In this document: in pieces, positions 47,541-59,579 of the stretch
Position numbering within the stretch: the stretch's first letter is position 1
How the letters are laid out: every line of letters begins with the position of its first letter
DNA from: Saururus chinensis
Lineage: Eukaryota; Streptophyta; Magnoliopsida; Piperales; Saururaceae
Length of the DNA: 64,000 nucleotides
Assembly (NCBI GenBank): GCA_035235625.1
Contig: CP141140.1
Span: 13,474,685 to 13,538,684, forward strand
Reading direction: 5' to 3'
Made by a program: the position numbers and the translations under genes
The notes under the pieces: model-generated
Database searches by the model: none
The model's input: the letters and a program-made list of their open reading frames with translations, nothing else
Told to the model about the DNA's origin: nothing

Positions 47541-48657
47541 CTATGATGCCCTCACCTCTTCAATTGTATCCACCTGAAGAATAGGTGAATGCCCTTTGAA
47601 CAGAGCTACATGCCCAAACAAATTGTCTTTTCTTGAGAAAGTCGTACCACAAAAACAAAGCCACTTGACCCGCCTGCAATGCTTTTCATGCGTCTTTAAG
47701 AAATCGGCAAGAACAGAAATTTTTTGGAGCTGCATTTGTTGCAAGTGTGGCTCTTCTTATAATTGTTCTTCACACACTGAACTGTTTTAAGTAGTTGAAA
47801 TTTCTTGTGGTCTTTGTTCCTCTTACACCCCACAAAAGGACATGAAGAACGCTTTATAAGCATGGGCTCTAAGCTTTCCTTCCGAGGCTTAGAAAGTGCT
47901 GAAGGGGTTTTGTACTAATCAGACTCATCACCACGGTCCCTCGTGCATCCTCAGGTTTGCATCTCTTGTGAAACTCTTGCCACATATTGGACAGAAGTGA
48001 GTATGTGGTGCTAGAATATCTTCCTTTTCTAATTGTAACACTTCATATGAGCCTGGGGGGAGTTGTTCTCCTTCAATGGGATACTCAAAGTGCTTCACGT
48101 CTTGTTCATCAATTGGACCAAATTGAGCTGACCCATTGACACAACTTTGCTCTCCACTAGTAGAATTTTTCTTATTTAACTCAAAAAGATTGCTTTTTTC
48201 AGTGACCATATGCCGATTTGATTGTAAATCAACACCTACTTCCACAGCAGTAGAAGCTCCCAGCAGATTACCCAATTGATCCAATGAAGGATCAGTACCA
48301 GAGAAGGTGCTCCTTGCAGATGGCCGAAGAGCACCTGCTGTTGAGATCAACTGAGTAATGATTGAAGTAAAGTCAGCAGCTGCTACTTGCTGATGTGCAA
48401 TCAAATTATCAGATGGTCCCCAAAACTGGCCTTGCCGAGTGGATTTTCTGCTCAAGGAATGAAAAATTGCTTAACATTAATTTGGGGTCCTTATTTTGAA
48501 TCGAACTGTTTGTTTGGGGCACACATATCTGATCCAATTGTTTGATATGTTTTTCGAGGTCAAATGGGTGACAGGAAAGAGGATATGGAGGATGATGGAA
48601 ATCAAGGAAAGGTTGTGAAACGCTAGTTCCAAAATCCAGATTTGGAAATTCCCCCAT
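47541..48657 (-). pseudogene. STOP1-like C2H2 zinc-finger transcription factor, pseudogene
   Basis: The intronless layout matches the STOP1 (sensitive to proton rhizotoxicity) family. The parts appear in order: a SFLEQKIH segment, then AAADFTSIITQLISTAGAL, the finger HFCPICGKSFTRDANLRMH, the CPFVGCKRNKDHKKFQ block, and the C-terminal KTHEKHC...[16 protein letters not shown] finger. At least three frameshifts (near 48450, 47945 and 47732) and one in-frame stop (near 47918) break it. The family regulates aluminium and low-pH tolerance genes in the nucleus; this copy would yield only an N-terminal piece. Confidence 0.85.
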
Positions 48658-50659
48658 TTCTGAGGGTGATTTGATTCTATTTGACTAAAGGAAGAGACAA
48701 TGGACGGAACAGTGGGAAGAAAGGAGACGACGGATCCCTGACCCCGAGCCTGAGTGGAGAGCCTGATAAGTTGCTACGAAAATGAGGGTGTTTTACAGTC
48801 GAAGAGTTTTACGAAGAATGGTTCGTCAATTCTCTAGTTGAGGAACCTCTGCGAAACGGCAGTTAAAGCCTCCCACTATAGCTACGTAGTTGTGGGTAAA
48901 AACCGGGAAAAAAGTGCAACCAAACAGCTTGTTAGTGTTTGATTCCCCTTTCGTACGCTTCCGTTTATGTGTGCATTCTTTCATCTTATCCCTTGTTAAC
49001 GATTTACTGTTACTTTTATGGATCCCAGGTGAGTAACGTAATCTAGCTTCACTTTATCTTACCGGCTTGGGGGATTAATATTGAGAGGAAATATGGTCTT
49101 CAGACAAGGATTGAGGAAGGAGCTTTATAGGAGGTAGGTTGAAATCGCGGGGGTGGAGAAATGGAGTGGGTGAGGGGCGAAAAATTATTTGGTAGAACCG
49201 TTCTCTAGGCTTCGTGGTAGATATGCCCACTTAATAGTTAATACTTTTAATTAATTTATATGTGTTTGAAAGTGAGTAAATTGACGCATGAGTTTGAGTT
49301 TACTTGTGATAACCTCAATGCACATATGTACGGCCTCAATGGACATATGTATGGCCACATGGTAAAAAAGTTCCACTGGATACCTTCTCGAGAGGGACGG
49401 GGGATATGGCTATGCAGAAACGGTGGGGTGGGATGGATTTGGTAGCAATTGGGTGGGTTGGAAAGTAGGGATGTCAACAAATGGACATGGCTGTGCACAA
49501 GGCATGTGTGAAGTCCATTTTCATGCGGACAACATGCAGACTTGGTGGTTATTCGTTTATACTTGTCTATGATTAACAAGGCGGATAAATACAAAATGAA
49601 CATGAAAGTTTGACAATAGATTATTTCATTCTTAAAGTTAGTGTTGTTAATACAAATTAATTAAAAAAATAAGATAATAATAGTAAGATGATCTTATTTA
49701 ATAAATAAATAAATAATAATGCTATAAAGGCATATGAATGTATGATATATATATTTTTATCATATTTTTATAAAAATTAATTATGTGACATATGTTATAA
49801 TTTAACTTATATTAAATAAATAATAATAAAATATATAATTAATAAACACCAACGACATTGGTGTTTGTAGCCATCCAGGGGGCGAGCAAAAAATAATTAT
49901 ATCCATTATAGTGCAAATGCACCGGACACATGTAAGTCTAATTTTGACAAAGGTCAAGAAGTGTGTACTGTGTAGTTTACCATTTTTTGATTGGAGGGAA
50001 GCAATTATGGCCGCAATGGGGGAAATGGGAAGCACACGACATGTTGTAAGATCAGCAATCTGAGCTACTGTTCTTGAATATGAAATGTGATGAACATTAT
50101 GTCTTCCCACTCCCTATCGTAAGTTGCTCACGATTATCTAAAGCCAAACATATAGAGAGAGTCTTGGCAGTTGTGTTTGGATTTACTCGCTTGCCCATTG
50201 ATGTATGTGTATTATATGATGAAATTGTTTAGCCTGACCAGCTTTCCTTACCAATATACTATATGGTGTGTTGGGTTTTAGGGTCTTACCAAACCTGAAA
50301 TTTGATTAACAACTATTCTCGCGTATGTATAGAAAACCACTAGCAAAAGCCCCGTTACGCGAACAATATATACAACATGTACAAATAATAAAAAAATTAA
50401 AATAAAAGAGATAACAAGACAAGAAAGCAATCCTTGTTGGACTCTACTTTCAAAAATTATTTTAAGTTGAGTTTCTTTTTGCCTATAAATACAATATGTA
50501 GGTAAAAAAAGTGTGGGGTTTCTTTTGTCTTTTGTGGGAGGATTTTGAGGTTTTTCTATCTTTCGTGAGAGGAGAGAGAAAAAAGAAAAGTGGGATTTTC
50601 TTTTTGCTTTTATTTTGTTAGGTTCTTTAGAGTTTTCACTGTATATTTGAGATAACTTG
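48658..50659. other. Intergenic, no gene recognised
   Basis: Holds AT-rich sequence and, from about 49467, a GGGATGTCAACAA start resembling a hAT-type MITE terminus for which I found no partner. No coding exon identified. Confidence 0.35.
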
Positions 50660-51815
50660 TGTCACACCCTAAGATTTTTAAATTTAATTTTATAAATAAA
50701 ACACTAGTAGAAAAAAATTAAATTTTTTTATCAAATATTCGACAAGTTATCTCAGGGTATGAGCCAACCATTTTTTGAACATACGAATACTAAATCTAAA
50801 TACAATAATAATCTAAATCAAATCACATAAGGTCTTACCCAATTACATATTTAAATATCTTAATATATACAAACACAAACACATTGGTACTCACGTGCCT
50901 TAAGTCATCTACCTTAAAGTATATAAACATTAACTATGTCAAGTGGCCTTGCAATATCGTCCTTGTCGTACATCCAAAGTTTTTAAAGTAACTTTAACCC
51001 TAAAAGAAACCGGCATCACACAGATACTGAGTATTTGAATATACCCAGTTGGATGATTAAATAAATACTACATAATAACAATACTCATAATTATACGACA
51101 TCATCACAAAATCATCAATTATTATATCCAATACCAAATAGCATTATCACCGTATATAAAGTGGAATAGGCATAATATCATCAACACCACAACACATAAC
51201 TCGAATAATCATAACATTCACAAATGTATTTCTCTATCAACGTATAGGAGTACAAACTCACTTCACTTAGGAGTCTTTTACCCAAAAGGTTCTCTATGAC
51301 ACGGTAGCTATGTCTAGGAGTACAACCTCACCTCAGTAGAATATGAACTACTCACCATCAACATTAAGTATTTTGAGGCATGTTCGTTCTATCAACATCA
51401 TGAAGCTAAGGCCCACAGGGGCTCATCAATTGAAGTATTGAAGTCCCGACTTCTATAATTATCGAAACCTCCTGTATTTTGCTACGTGTGACAAGTTATT
51501 TTTTAATGCTCTAGTTTATTTGAACACATCTCCCGGGCCAAGGAGGCTATTTTACATAATTCTTATTCTTAGAGAGCAGCAAGACTTTCATCCTATTTCA
51601 TGCAAACCCTTTCTGTACGTGGCTAAAAATTTATTTTAGGATCAAACTGATACAAGGATCCTCTTATCCTTAAGCACCTTTTATCTAATAATATCGGGGT
51701 GCACTATTATGCATATATTACTTAATAATAGCTTATAACATCCTATATATGAATAATCGTATTATCTTATATACATGCACTAATACATAAAATTTTATGC
51801 TATTATATTACTTAG
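50660..51815 (+). repeat. Probable LTR fragment (TGTCACACCC start)
   Basis: Starts TGTCACACCC, a frequent plant gypsy LTR start, and continues with AT-rich LTR-like sequence including a short duplicated motif around GGAGTACAAACTCAC (about 51247 and 51316). No LTR end, primer site or coding domain follows, because the Stowaway-bounded element E2 begins at 51818. Truncated. Confidence 0.35.
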
Positions 51816-51817
51816 TA

Positions 51818-52786
51818 CTCCCTCAGTCCTATATTAATAGCTCCAATTGAAAAAATTACCGTTCCATATTAATTGCTCAATTTGGCTTAATCTAAGCCGT
51901 TAGATGTTCTAAAAAGCGTCTCAAAAGCTTCTCACACAATTACTAGAGCAATTTGATGATAGAAGTAGCTGCATCCACGTGCCTCACTCTCACGCAATCC
52001 GATGGAGTCATTCACCGCCGATGACCTTGCAACCTCATCGGAGAGCCAAGATAGTGCCGAGAAGAAGATGAACTTCGTAGGAGGAGGAGACAGTGGTGGT
52101 GGGACCCGGAACCCCTCGTATAGAGGAGCGAGGAAGCGACAGTGGGGGAAGTGGGTGTCGGAGATCCGAGAGCCCAGGAAGATGTTGAGGATCTGGCTGG
52201 GCTCCTTTCCCACTCCGAAGATGGCAGCCAGGGCCTATGACATCGCCACCTACTGCCTCAAGGGCCGCCATTCCCTCCTCAACTTCCCCGACGAGGCTGA
52301 CCTCCTGCACCACCCCTTCAACTCTGGCGCACGTGACATAAAGGCTGTTGCTGCTGCGGCTACCTTCGTGTCAGGCGACACCTATGAGCCGAGGCAGGGA
52401 GACGAGGATGAGAAGGATGATTTCTAGGGGGAGATTGAGTTGCCCACATTGTTAAACGAGGAATCCGTCGTTTCGTCGTTGCTGCTGCTCATGGGGGAGG
52501 AGGTGTTTAGTTCGGACAGGAGGCATTGGCCGGTGGTCTGGCTTAGGTCTGCGTACTGGAAAGATCATGGATTCAACTGGGCTGATGTCTAATTGTGAGC
52601 CTCTTACCGTGTATGCATCCTCCGCAGTCGACTATCATCAGAGGCGGAACAAAAAATCCAAATTGTCTCGTCTCATAGGTATCTGACCATATGAATTTTT
52701 ATCACACTATTAGTTATGTAGGTCCCACCATCTTGATAAAATAGAATGAAATTAGAAATAAAGCTATTAATATAGGTCAAAGAAAG
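51818..52786. mobile_element. Stowaway-bounded element carrying a DREB gene (element E2)
   Basis: The left end is CTCCCTCAGTCCTATATTAA, continuing AATAGCTCCAATTGAAAAAA, with a second TTCCATATTAATTGCTC inside. The inverted right end is CTTTCTTTGACCTATATTAA, continuing TAGCTTTATTTCTAATTTC. TA lies on both sides (51816-51817 and 52787-52788). The left 80 bases align well with the inverted right end of E1; the right end matches the MITE at 45500. Between the ends is a CG-rich insert holding a complete DREB frame. I infer capture of a whole short gene by a MITE; chance flanking by two half-MITEs is the alternative. Confidence 0.5.
52002..52427 (+). CDS. AP2/ERF transcription factor, DREB subfamily, 141 aa
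   Basis: Intronless frame with one AP2 domain at residues 40-96: [19 protein letters not shown], then [20 protein letters not shown] and LLNFP. The KWVSEIREP stretch has the Val and Glu of DREB-type rather than ERF-type domains and is closest to group A-4/A-5 proteins, which bind DRE/CRT promoter elements in the nucleus. YRGA replaces the usual YRGV. The frame ends at TAG (52425-52427), but the same frame stays open for 54 codons to 52592 and includes EIELPTL, resembling the C-terminal motif of A-4 DREBs. The protein may thus be a recent truncation. It lies wholly inside element E2. Confidence 0.75.
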   Translation: MESFTADDLATSSESQDSAEKKMNFVGGGDSGGGTRNPSYRGARKRQWGKWVSEIREPRKMLRIWLGSFPTPKMAARAYDIATYCLKGRHSLLNFPDEADLLHHPFNSGARDIKAVAAAATFVSGDTYEPRQGDEDEKDDF

Positions 52787-52984
52787 TAATAGATTATGTC
52801 AAGTAACAACTCATGCTGAAAATACCCATGATCGGCTTACTGTCAGTAGACTCACCGACTAGTCGACAATGTTACCGATGCCCATCAATATTCCACCAAG
52901 GTGTGAATGAACATCACATACTCATGCATATCATGAATTAAACATCATGTTATTATATCTTATAATAATAGCCTTACACATATG

Positions 52985-53265
52985 ACATTCTTGTTAGAAG
53001 TACTCACTGATGACCATCAATGCCCTTCTGATATGTTCCTAATTAGATTATTTATTCTACTTTCCTTGATTAGTCTATATCATAATTTTACTAGGATTAG
53101 TCTTGCTTACCTATTTCAATAGGAATTCTACTTTATTTTTCTATAAATTATAATCTTTAACCTATTCTGAATCATACAATAGAAATTAGATTACTTTTAT
53201 TAAAATTTTTGCGATGATCTTTCTCTTTAATTATTCATGTGTAGACCACTTGGTCTACACCATTG
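52985..53265 (+). repeat. Possible LTR-end fragment
   Basis: AT-rich sequence with the CTATAAATTATAAT and TGTAGACC...GGTCTACA features common near the ends of copia LTRs, followed by ATTGGTAGCTGATCGCGG, a weak likeness to a tRNA-iMet primer site. No matching LTR partner was found. Confidence 0.25.
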
Positions 53266-53929
53266 GTAGCTGATCGCGGACAATATAACAGAAATAAAGA
53301 ACAACAATTGAAAACTGAAATTCTATTTCTGCAAGTTTGTATTCATTACAATCACACACAGCTATCGATTGAACAACAATTTCACCTCGATAAGCTACAG
53401 ATATCTCTCTCCAGCGAGAAAACAGAGACGCAGCTCTAGAAACTTTGAAATTCAAATTCGAAATACAAACTAACTAACTTCTCTCTACGGATTTGTTCTA
53501 TTTATACTGTAAAGTGAAGAAATTAAAGGAAGCAATCAACCAACTAATCCCATGATTATTACACTGTTTTCAAATAGTAAATCCGGATGAGCTGAAAGAG
53601 GAAGACGATTAACCAACATAACGACCGTTGTTCTTTGACATCTTTGCCCCTCTTTTTAAATCGTTGATGAAGATCAGACGCTCAACTTTTATCCTGTGTT
53701 AGCGATTGACGTTTTTGTCCTTAAGACAAAAATACCCCCATTTATCAACCATACGATGACATCGTATGAATCTTGATATTTCAAACAACCCAAATAGTCC
53801 AAAATACCCTTCGTCCTCTTTTAATTGAAAGAGTGTTTGAGAAAATGTCTCAGTGAATCTTGTTTTAACTGCATCAGTAGCTAAGGTTCGTTTTTGCTCC
53901 CTGTTACTGCCCACCCTCCTCCTTCTACC
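53266..53929. other. Probable old LTR-like sequence in minus orientation
   Basis: On the minus strand it has TATAAATAGAAC (about 53505) followed by a leader-like stretch, as in a retrotransposon LTR promoter. No coding sequence recognised. Confidence 0.25.
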
Positions 53930-55060
53930 ATGAGTTAGCCGCAACGGAAAAGTCCACTGCCCGGTGCTAAGCCACCCCCCGCGACAGTGGATTCTTATGG
54001 CCTTCGTGATGTGCCCATCTCGAACTCCTCCCCTGCTCACCTTCACGTCCGCCCACAACACTTGGAAAATCAAGTACAATTAGTAGTTTCATTACTTATC
54101 GACATGAAGACTACCGTTACTGCCTCCAACGACGAGTATTGCGCACATCTGTTGTTTCGACGAGCACATCTGTTGTTTTGACGCACATAGTGCAGAAACC
54201 GGTAGACGCTTCGACAATGTTATGAGTTCCATCTCTTCGCTCATGGATGTCATTCGTGTGCTCCAGACACGTTTTCTAGCGCCTTCCGGCACTTCATCCT
54301 TTGTGGTACTCACCACCCGGACTGAACCTTCTCCACCGCCAACTGCATTAGTGCTATTGCCAATCGATTCCGCCGCTCTTGCTAGATAGATTGGCCTTTT
54401 TTCGCAGTCGGCCGTGCCCTTCGTGCTACTGGTTGTTTCCCTCCGGTTGCCAACCAATTTTGCATCACCGCCAGACACCCAAATCCGAGATTGGCCCGCT
54501 GTTTTGCCCCCAGACCTCGCCGACACTTATGTTTCCTTCAGTTCCCTTTCCCCCCCTATGCTGGAACTTCGTCGGCCGGCCAAGTTACCTCCTTTTTGCC
54601 ATCTACTCTTCTGCTGGTGTTGTTCCTAGCCCTAGCCGCCCCCAATTAGCAGTTGAGTCGCCCTCCATTGTTCTGGTCACTGCCACCATTCCAATGGGTG
54701 TCTCTGCCCAGAATCAGGCAGGTTTCCCTGCCCCAATGTCGTCCATCCATGTGGGTTGTCCCTCCTCTGCCAGTTCTTTTCTAGCTGGTCTAGCTCCAGC
54801 CGCCTTCAGATCGGCCACCTTGCCGCCAAATCCACTTGCTTCAAACCTCCACTTCGGCCGTTGTGGCGTCTTCTCTTTTGTTGGTGGATCCATCCACCAA
54901 CCTCAACCTTTGGCTACTCAGGAGCTCCACCCCTTCTGCCAGCTGCCTCTGGGGCTCCATCTGCTGCAATGCCACCGTCGATCCACTCGAGCCTGGCCTT
55001 TGTTGTTTTGCTCGATTGCCTCTGCCCTGATTCGGACTGGCTCCTATGACAATGAGGGAG
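53930..55060 (+). pseudogene. Possible retrotransposon gag remnant
   Basis: A CG-rich block unlike its AT-rich surroundings. One stretch (about 54198-54389) reads RRFDNVMSSISSLMDVIRVL and then a Pro/Ser-rich linker before a stop, resembling the helical N-terminus and linker of plant LTR-retrotransposon gag proteins. The rest is Pro/Ser/Ala-rich in several frames with stops. No zinc knuckle or pol domain. An ordinary decayed host gene is not excluded. Confidence 0.25.
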
Positions 55061-56360
55061 TCGTTCATCCAGATGTTACACTAATATGTGTTAGCATGTG
55101 TGACATCAATCTAAAATATTAATGGCTCTTATACATACCTTAAATTGCATTTATTGTGAGATGAGAATATAAAAAATCTCTTCCATAAAAGAACCGGCCT
55201 TCTTTACGAAAAATTATTCATTAGAACTTCTATAAGCCACGTGTTAGATACATTTATTTATTTTTTGACACGTTTAGATGGTTTTTACCTAAATAAATTT
55301 AAGTTTTAACTTAAATATAAATGTTAAAACTTGAATAGAGTTATCCGTAACTAAGTGGTAGAACGGTTCGAATAGATACTTACTTCTTCACGGCGAAGCG
55401 ATATGCTACGGGGTTTGGGTCGTAGAGGTCTGGCGAGTGCATAGGAGACCGAGTCTTCTTCTCTAAATGTCAGGATCATCCATCATTCAAAACAAATATT
55501 GGCTCGACTCTTTAGGCACCCTCAAGACGGTTAAATAAGCGGATCCAGACTATTCAACGCTCTGAAACATTGTTTCCCGTGAGAGTTAAAACCAAGAAGA
55601 AAATTCTGAGGAGACATTCAAGATAAGAAGCATTCCACATAAGGAGACAAAAAACCCTTTGGATTCTAATACCATATTCATAAATCCACAGTTGGACGGT
55701 GGGAGCGTTCAGAGGAAGAAAATCCCAAAAGGGTATTGACTGCAGTTTGAATGAACCTGAAATTACGTTATACAGTGCTGAATCCATAGAGGGTTCATTT
55801 TTATAAAAAAAAAACTTAAGGGCTTATACACTAATATCAAATTATTTGGTGAGAGAAGTTTATCTTCTTGAGTTTCGTGATTTCTATAGCGCGAAAACCA
55901 ATCATTTTAACGTGAGTACTGATTGTCATCAAGCAGCTATCATTCGAGTAATCACAATGTTCCGGCACTCAGGTCTGTTTCATCCTTTCGCCAAGAAGGG
56001 CCAAACCAGACCGTCCATTGACTCGACGTTCAGAATCAGGCAAGATTTGTTGTCCCTGATCGTGCGAGCAGAGATGGACATACGATCATCCTACCGACAG
56101 ATGAATATCTAAGATACCCCTATTGCAGTACCGACCAAATTTCAGCTCGTTAATGACAATGTGGTGAAAAATGTGAATCATAATTCAGATATTGCAATTA
56201 CATAGCTCCATGGCTTGCTCCGTTCCCCAATCACAGAGCAAAAATACTCACAGGCTCAAATCCTTAAAAAAAAAAAAAGCTTGGGAGCTTAGAGAGTACT
56301 CGGAAATCATTATATACAGTTACAACAGATGGCACGATGAAAACTTGCAATCAATCAAAA
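55061..56360. other. Intergenic, no gene recognised
   Basis: No recognisable exon or RNA gene. The end nearest 56360 would hold the 3'UTR of the ACHT gene on the minus strand. Confidence 0.35.
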
Positions 56361-57614
56361 CTAGGAGCTTGCCAGCGCCAACTCCGAAGTTTTAACTTGT
56401 TCAGACTCCGTATTGACTCCGCAAGAATCAGAAGCAGCTCCACTTGTTGCAGCCAATTCCTCTGTTTCCCCGTACCGTAAGAGGCAATCAATGGGAAGTT
56501 CTCTGCTTGCAACCAAGCTCAGTAATTCCGATTCCTCGAGACCCTTTGCTGGTCCCAAGCTGCACCTGTCTGCACCGTGCTTCGTCAATGCATCTTTGAA
56601 TTTTTTAATCTGTGTAAACAAGGTCACATTTGTAGCGGCTTGTTTAAATACGAATACTTTGTTATTAAGAACAGATTGATTAAATTTGAGGATTGCAGGA
56701 AGCAATTTTGCATCTTACCGTTGCGTTGGTGCAGCTGAAGCTGCAAAGGCGACCCTCGGCTCCTCTATAGAACCGGAAGAAGGGAAGCACATGTATATGA
56801 AGACTGTAACACATCGATTGAAGTTTTTCGTAGTTAATTGTCAGAAATTGAACCTCCGGATTTGCCTCTGCAATCTGGCAGATCTGCAAACACAACAAGT
56901 TAAATGCGTATGTGATCAAATGAATTAGTATAAAAGACCATGAATACAGATAAAAAAACGTGCTTTCTGCCATTTTTTCTGATCTTAGAAACCAAAAGCA
57001 TGGAATAATAAAAATTCATTTATCCAAATCTTCCTGTCACATTTTGGAATGTAAAACAGGGTAGATGTTGAGAGTTGGGGGTCATTGAGTGGTTTAATTA
57101 CCTTGGGATGAAGAGCTCTGCAACCCCCACAACCAGGAGAGAAGAAATCGACTATAACGAGCTTATCTCCGGCATTTTTAAGTGCATCAATGAGCCCTCG
57201 AGCAGAATAGATTTCTGTCATGTTGGGCTTCAGATTCTTATCCCACCATCGGAGGGGGCGGCTGACAATAACTGATGCTTGTGACTGAAATTACACGGCA
57301 GATGTGATTCAGAAACAAAATCACGAGACTATCGATTCTAACCACAGATAAAAGGTGAAGAAAAAAGATATGAAGAAAACAGCACAAGGAAAATAAGGAG
57401 GAGTTTTATTTACATGGACAGTAATATCCAAAGGGTTCCTCTTGCTCCGATGTTCTGAACTGCTCTGTTCAGAAAGAGCTATCCGGGTTCCCAAATCTTC
57501 GAATTTTAGAACGGAGGTTTCACGATTAGAGCGCTCGAACAAGATTTTCTTGTTCTTCAGTCCGTTTACATCCAAACCCGGAGCGCATAAACTGCTCCTC
57601 AGAGATGCCGACAT
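56361..57614 (-). CDS. ACHT: ACHT-type (atypical Cys/His-rich) chloroplast thioredoxin; four exons
   Basis: Exons on the minus strand: 57614-57414, 57284-57102, 56883-56719 and 56609-56361, all phase 0 with GT-AG introns, giving 265 residues, a normal length for the family. Residues 1-70 are Ser/Arg-rich, like a plastid transit peptide. RWWDKNLKPNM precedes the thioredoxin fold; the active site is C119-G-G-C122 in DFFSPGCGGCRALHPK instead of WCGPC. FYRGAEGRLCSFSCTNAT and DRCSLGPAKGLEE follow, both hallmarks of Lilium-type thioredoxin-like 1 proteins (ACHT1/4/5 group). Known members oxidise chloroplast targets such as 2-Cys peroxiredoxin relays and ADP-glucose pyrophosphorylase. No frame breaks; likely functional. 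A CT-rich leader lies upstream near 58060-58090. Confidence 0.93.
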
Positions 57615-59397
57615 GGTAAAAATCCTAGGAGCTCAAACAAACTCAACTCCCCCCTCAGTTAGGAACAAGATCTCTACGCTAAAAGTACAAAGAACCAAGC
57701 AGAAGTAACAAAACAGAGATTCCTGTTTCCTTCCGTGTTCTCCTGCCTGTGAAAACTTTAAGACCTTGAACACAAAAAAACCTACTTAAAAAAAAAAATC
57801 AAGGAATCGAGATGTTTCTTTCCTCGTCTCTCCCCTGATTTGAAGACGATAAACCCACTAGTGCTTCAAAGAAGATGAACAAAACGAGAAACTCACGAAG
57901 ACCCACGTCTCCTATCGCCAGCCAAACCGGTTTTCTTCAATCACACTTCCATCTTTTGGAAATAAGACTGCTTCTACTTGGACTGAAACACACATTTGCA
58001 TACACAGGAGGCAGAGAAGAAGGGGTCTTTTTCGGTGGGGAGGAGGCGAAGCTAATGAAGGCAGAGCAAGAGAGAGAGAGCAGGTAGAAAGACGGAACTC
58101 CGTGGGGCCCTATATCCGCTAATTTTATCCACTCTTTTTCAACCTATCTGGACAGCGAATCAGCGTCGAGTCTCCCGACAGATTTGGCAAAATGCCGAGT
58201 TTCGTCGCGATATTTTGAGGAGTGGCTCCATTGAAAATGTCGTTTCAAAATAAAACACCTGTCTGCTGACTGGGCTTTGACAGGGAAAAATTGGATAATG
58301 CACCAACTCAACCATTTTTATATTAAATAATTAAAACTGTAATGATGAACTAACATTCTAATTCAGGTAATTAAATTTTATTATATATTAATTTTATAAT
58401 AGAAAAAGTTTAAGTGATCCGAGGCTCACGTCGACCTGCCTAGGCTATGCAAGATGTCGACTCACATCCAGGTCATAAATGCCACCCAAGTAACATTTTT
58501 CAAAGCCGGGGGCCACTCAGTCGTGCCTAAGCCTTTTTTTATTATAATATAATCACTTTTATTTTTGTATTTTTTTGATGTCACTGTTTATATTTGGTTA
58601 TTAAATTATAGTATATCAGTAATAATTTTCTTTAATTGAATGATGGAAGGGTGCTTCGATTTATGATGTTTACCTCCTCTTTTATTTGATGTGTCTTATG
58701 ATGTGATTAGGGGTTCAAAAGTTTTTAAAAGTTGTTTTAAAGGGTTAAATTAATTGAATGAGTAGAACCAGAAGACTACTATCCACACACACAGCGAAGT
58801 TAAAAATTGAGAAACCATAAACCACGCGTGGGCCTTCTTGTGTCGGGGCCAAATCAGCAGAAACAAGCCACCAACTAGCCAATAATTGAGCAATAATAAT
58901 TATCATCTTTCGTAACCTTATTTAGTATAATCCAAGTGCCATCACATGATGCTGTGAAGTGGAGAGAAAATTCCTGGCTTATCTAATGTGGTTTGGTTCC
59001 GGTTGGACATCTGCCCAAGGTTTTGGAGCTGCGGTTTCATGGAATTTCGCACTATTTTTCTTTGGACCTTCTTGTCCGGCAAACCGAACGCAATCAAGCC
59101 CCTTGGACTGTGGCAGTGCAATCATTAAATCAATTAAAATTAATTTGTTTAAAAAACGAAATGTAGGAGGTTATAAAAGAAGAAAGTGTAGGTGAATCAT
59201 GAATTATGAGTGACAGCCATGTTTCGGTTGTTGAGTCGATTTGGCAGCTATACATATCAGGTTGGGGTAGCGAAAACTGCCTCCAGAGAAGGGCCCACGT
59301 AGCCTCAACGCCGACAGATTTCTCAATTAATCATCATGACATACAACACCATGTGACGATCTTCATCAACACAGAGTAATCCGGATCCGCCACATTA
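57615..59397. other. ACHT 5' flank and intergenic DNA
   Basis: The first 500 bases upstream of the ACHT start include a GA-rich (CT-rich on the coding strand) stretch at 58065-58085, likely leader or promoter. The rest is AT-rich with no recognised gene. Confidence 0.35.
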
Positions 59398-59579
59398 CTC
59401 TCTCTCTTTTATACTAATATTTATATTTAAATAATAATATTTTTTATTAAATAGTAAAACTTACACCTATATAAATAAAAAATAAAATACCTAATCACTT
59501 AAAAATAACTAAATAGAGTTATTAATATAAAATAAATATTTTTTGTCAAAGTAGAGATGTTAATTTAGGATAAAATGAG
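59398..59579. mobile_element. Stowaway-like MITE, 182 bp
   Basis: CTCTCTCTCTTTTATACTAA on the left and the inverse of TTAATTTAGGATAAAATGAG on the right, with TA on both sides (59396-59397 and 59580-59581). The core has the family's TTTTTTATTAAATAGTAAAA tract. An additional AGAGTTATTAATATAAAATA inside suggests one MITE end nested in another. Confidence 0.6.

Noticed and set aside
54379..55122. 247-aa Pro/Ser-rich open frame
   Set aside because: Overlaps frames on both strands in CG-rich DNA, has no domain I recognise, and is next to a gag-like remnant. Kept only as a possible gag pseudogene.
55350..55440. tRNA-like GTGGTAGAACGGTTCGAA motif
   Set aside because: It has A- and B-box-like words, but they are fused, and no cloverleaf or acceptor stem can be drawn.
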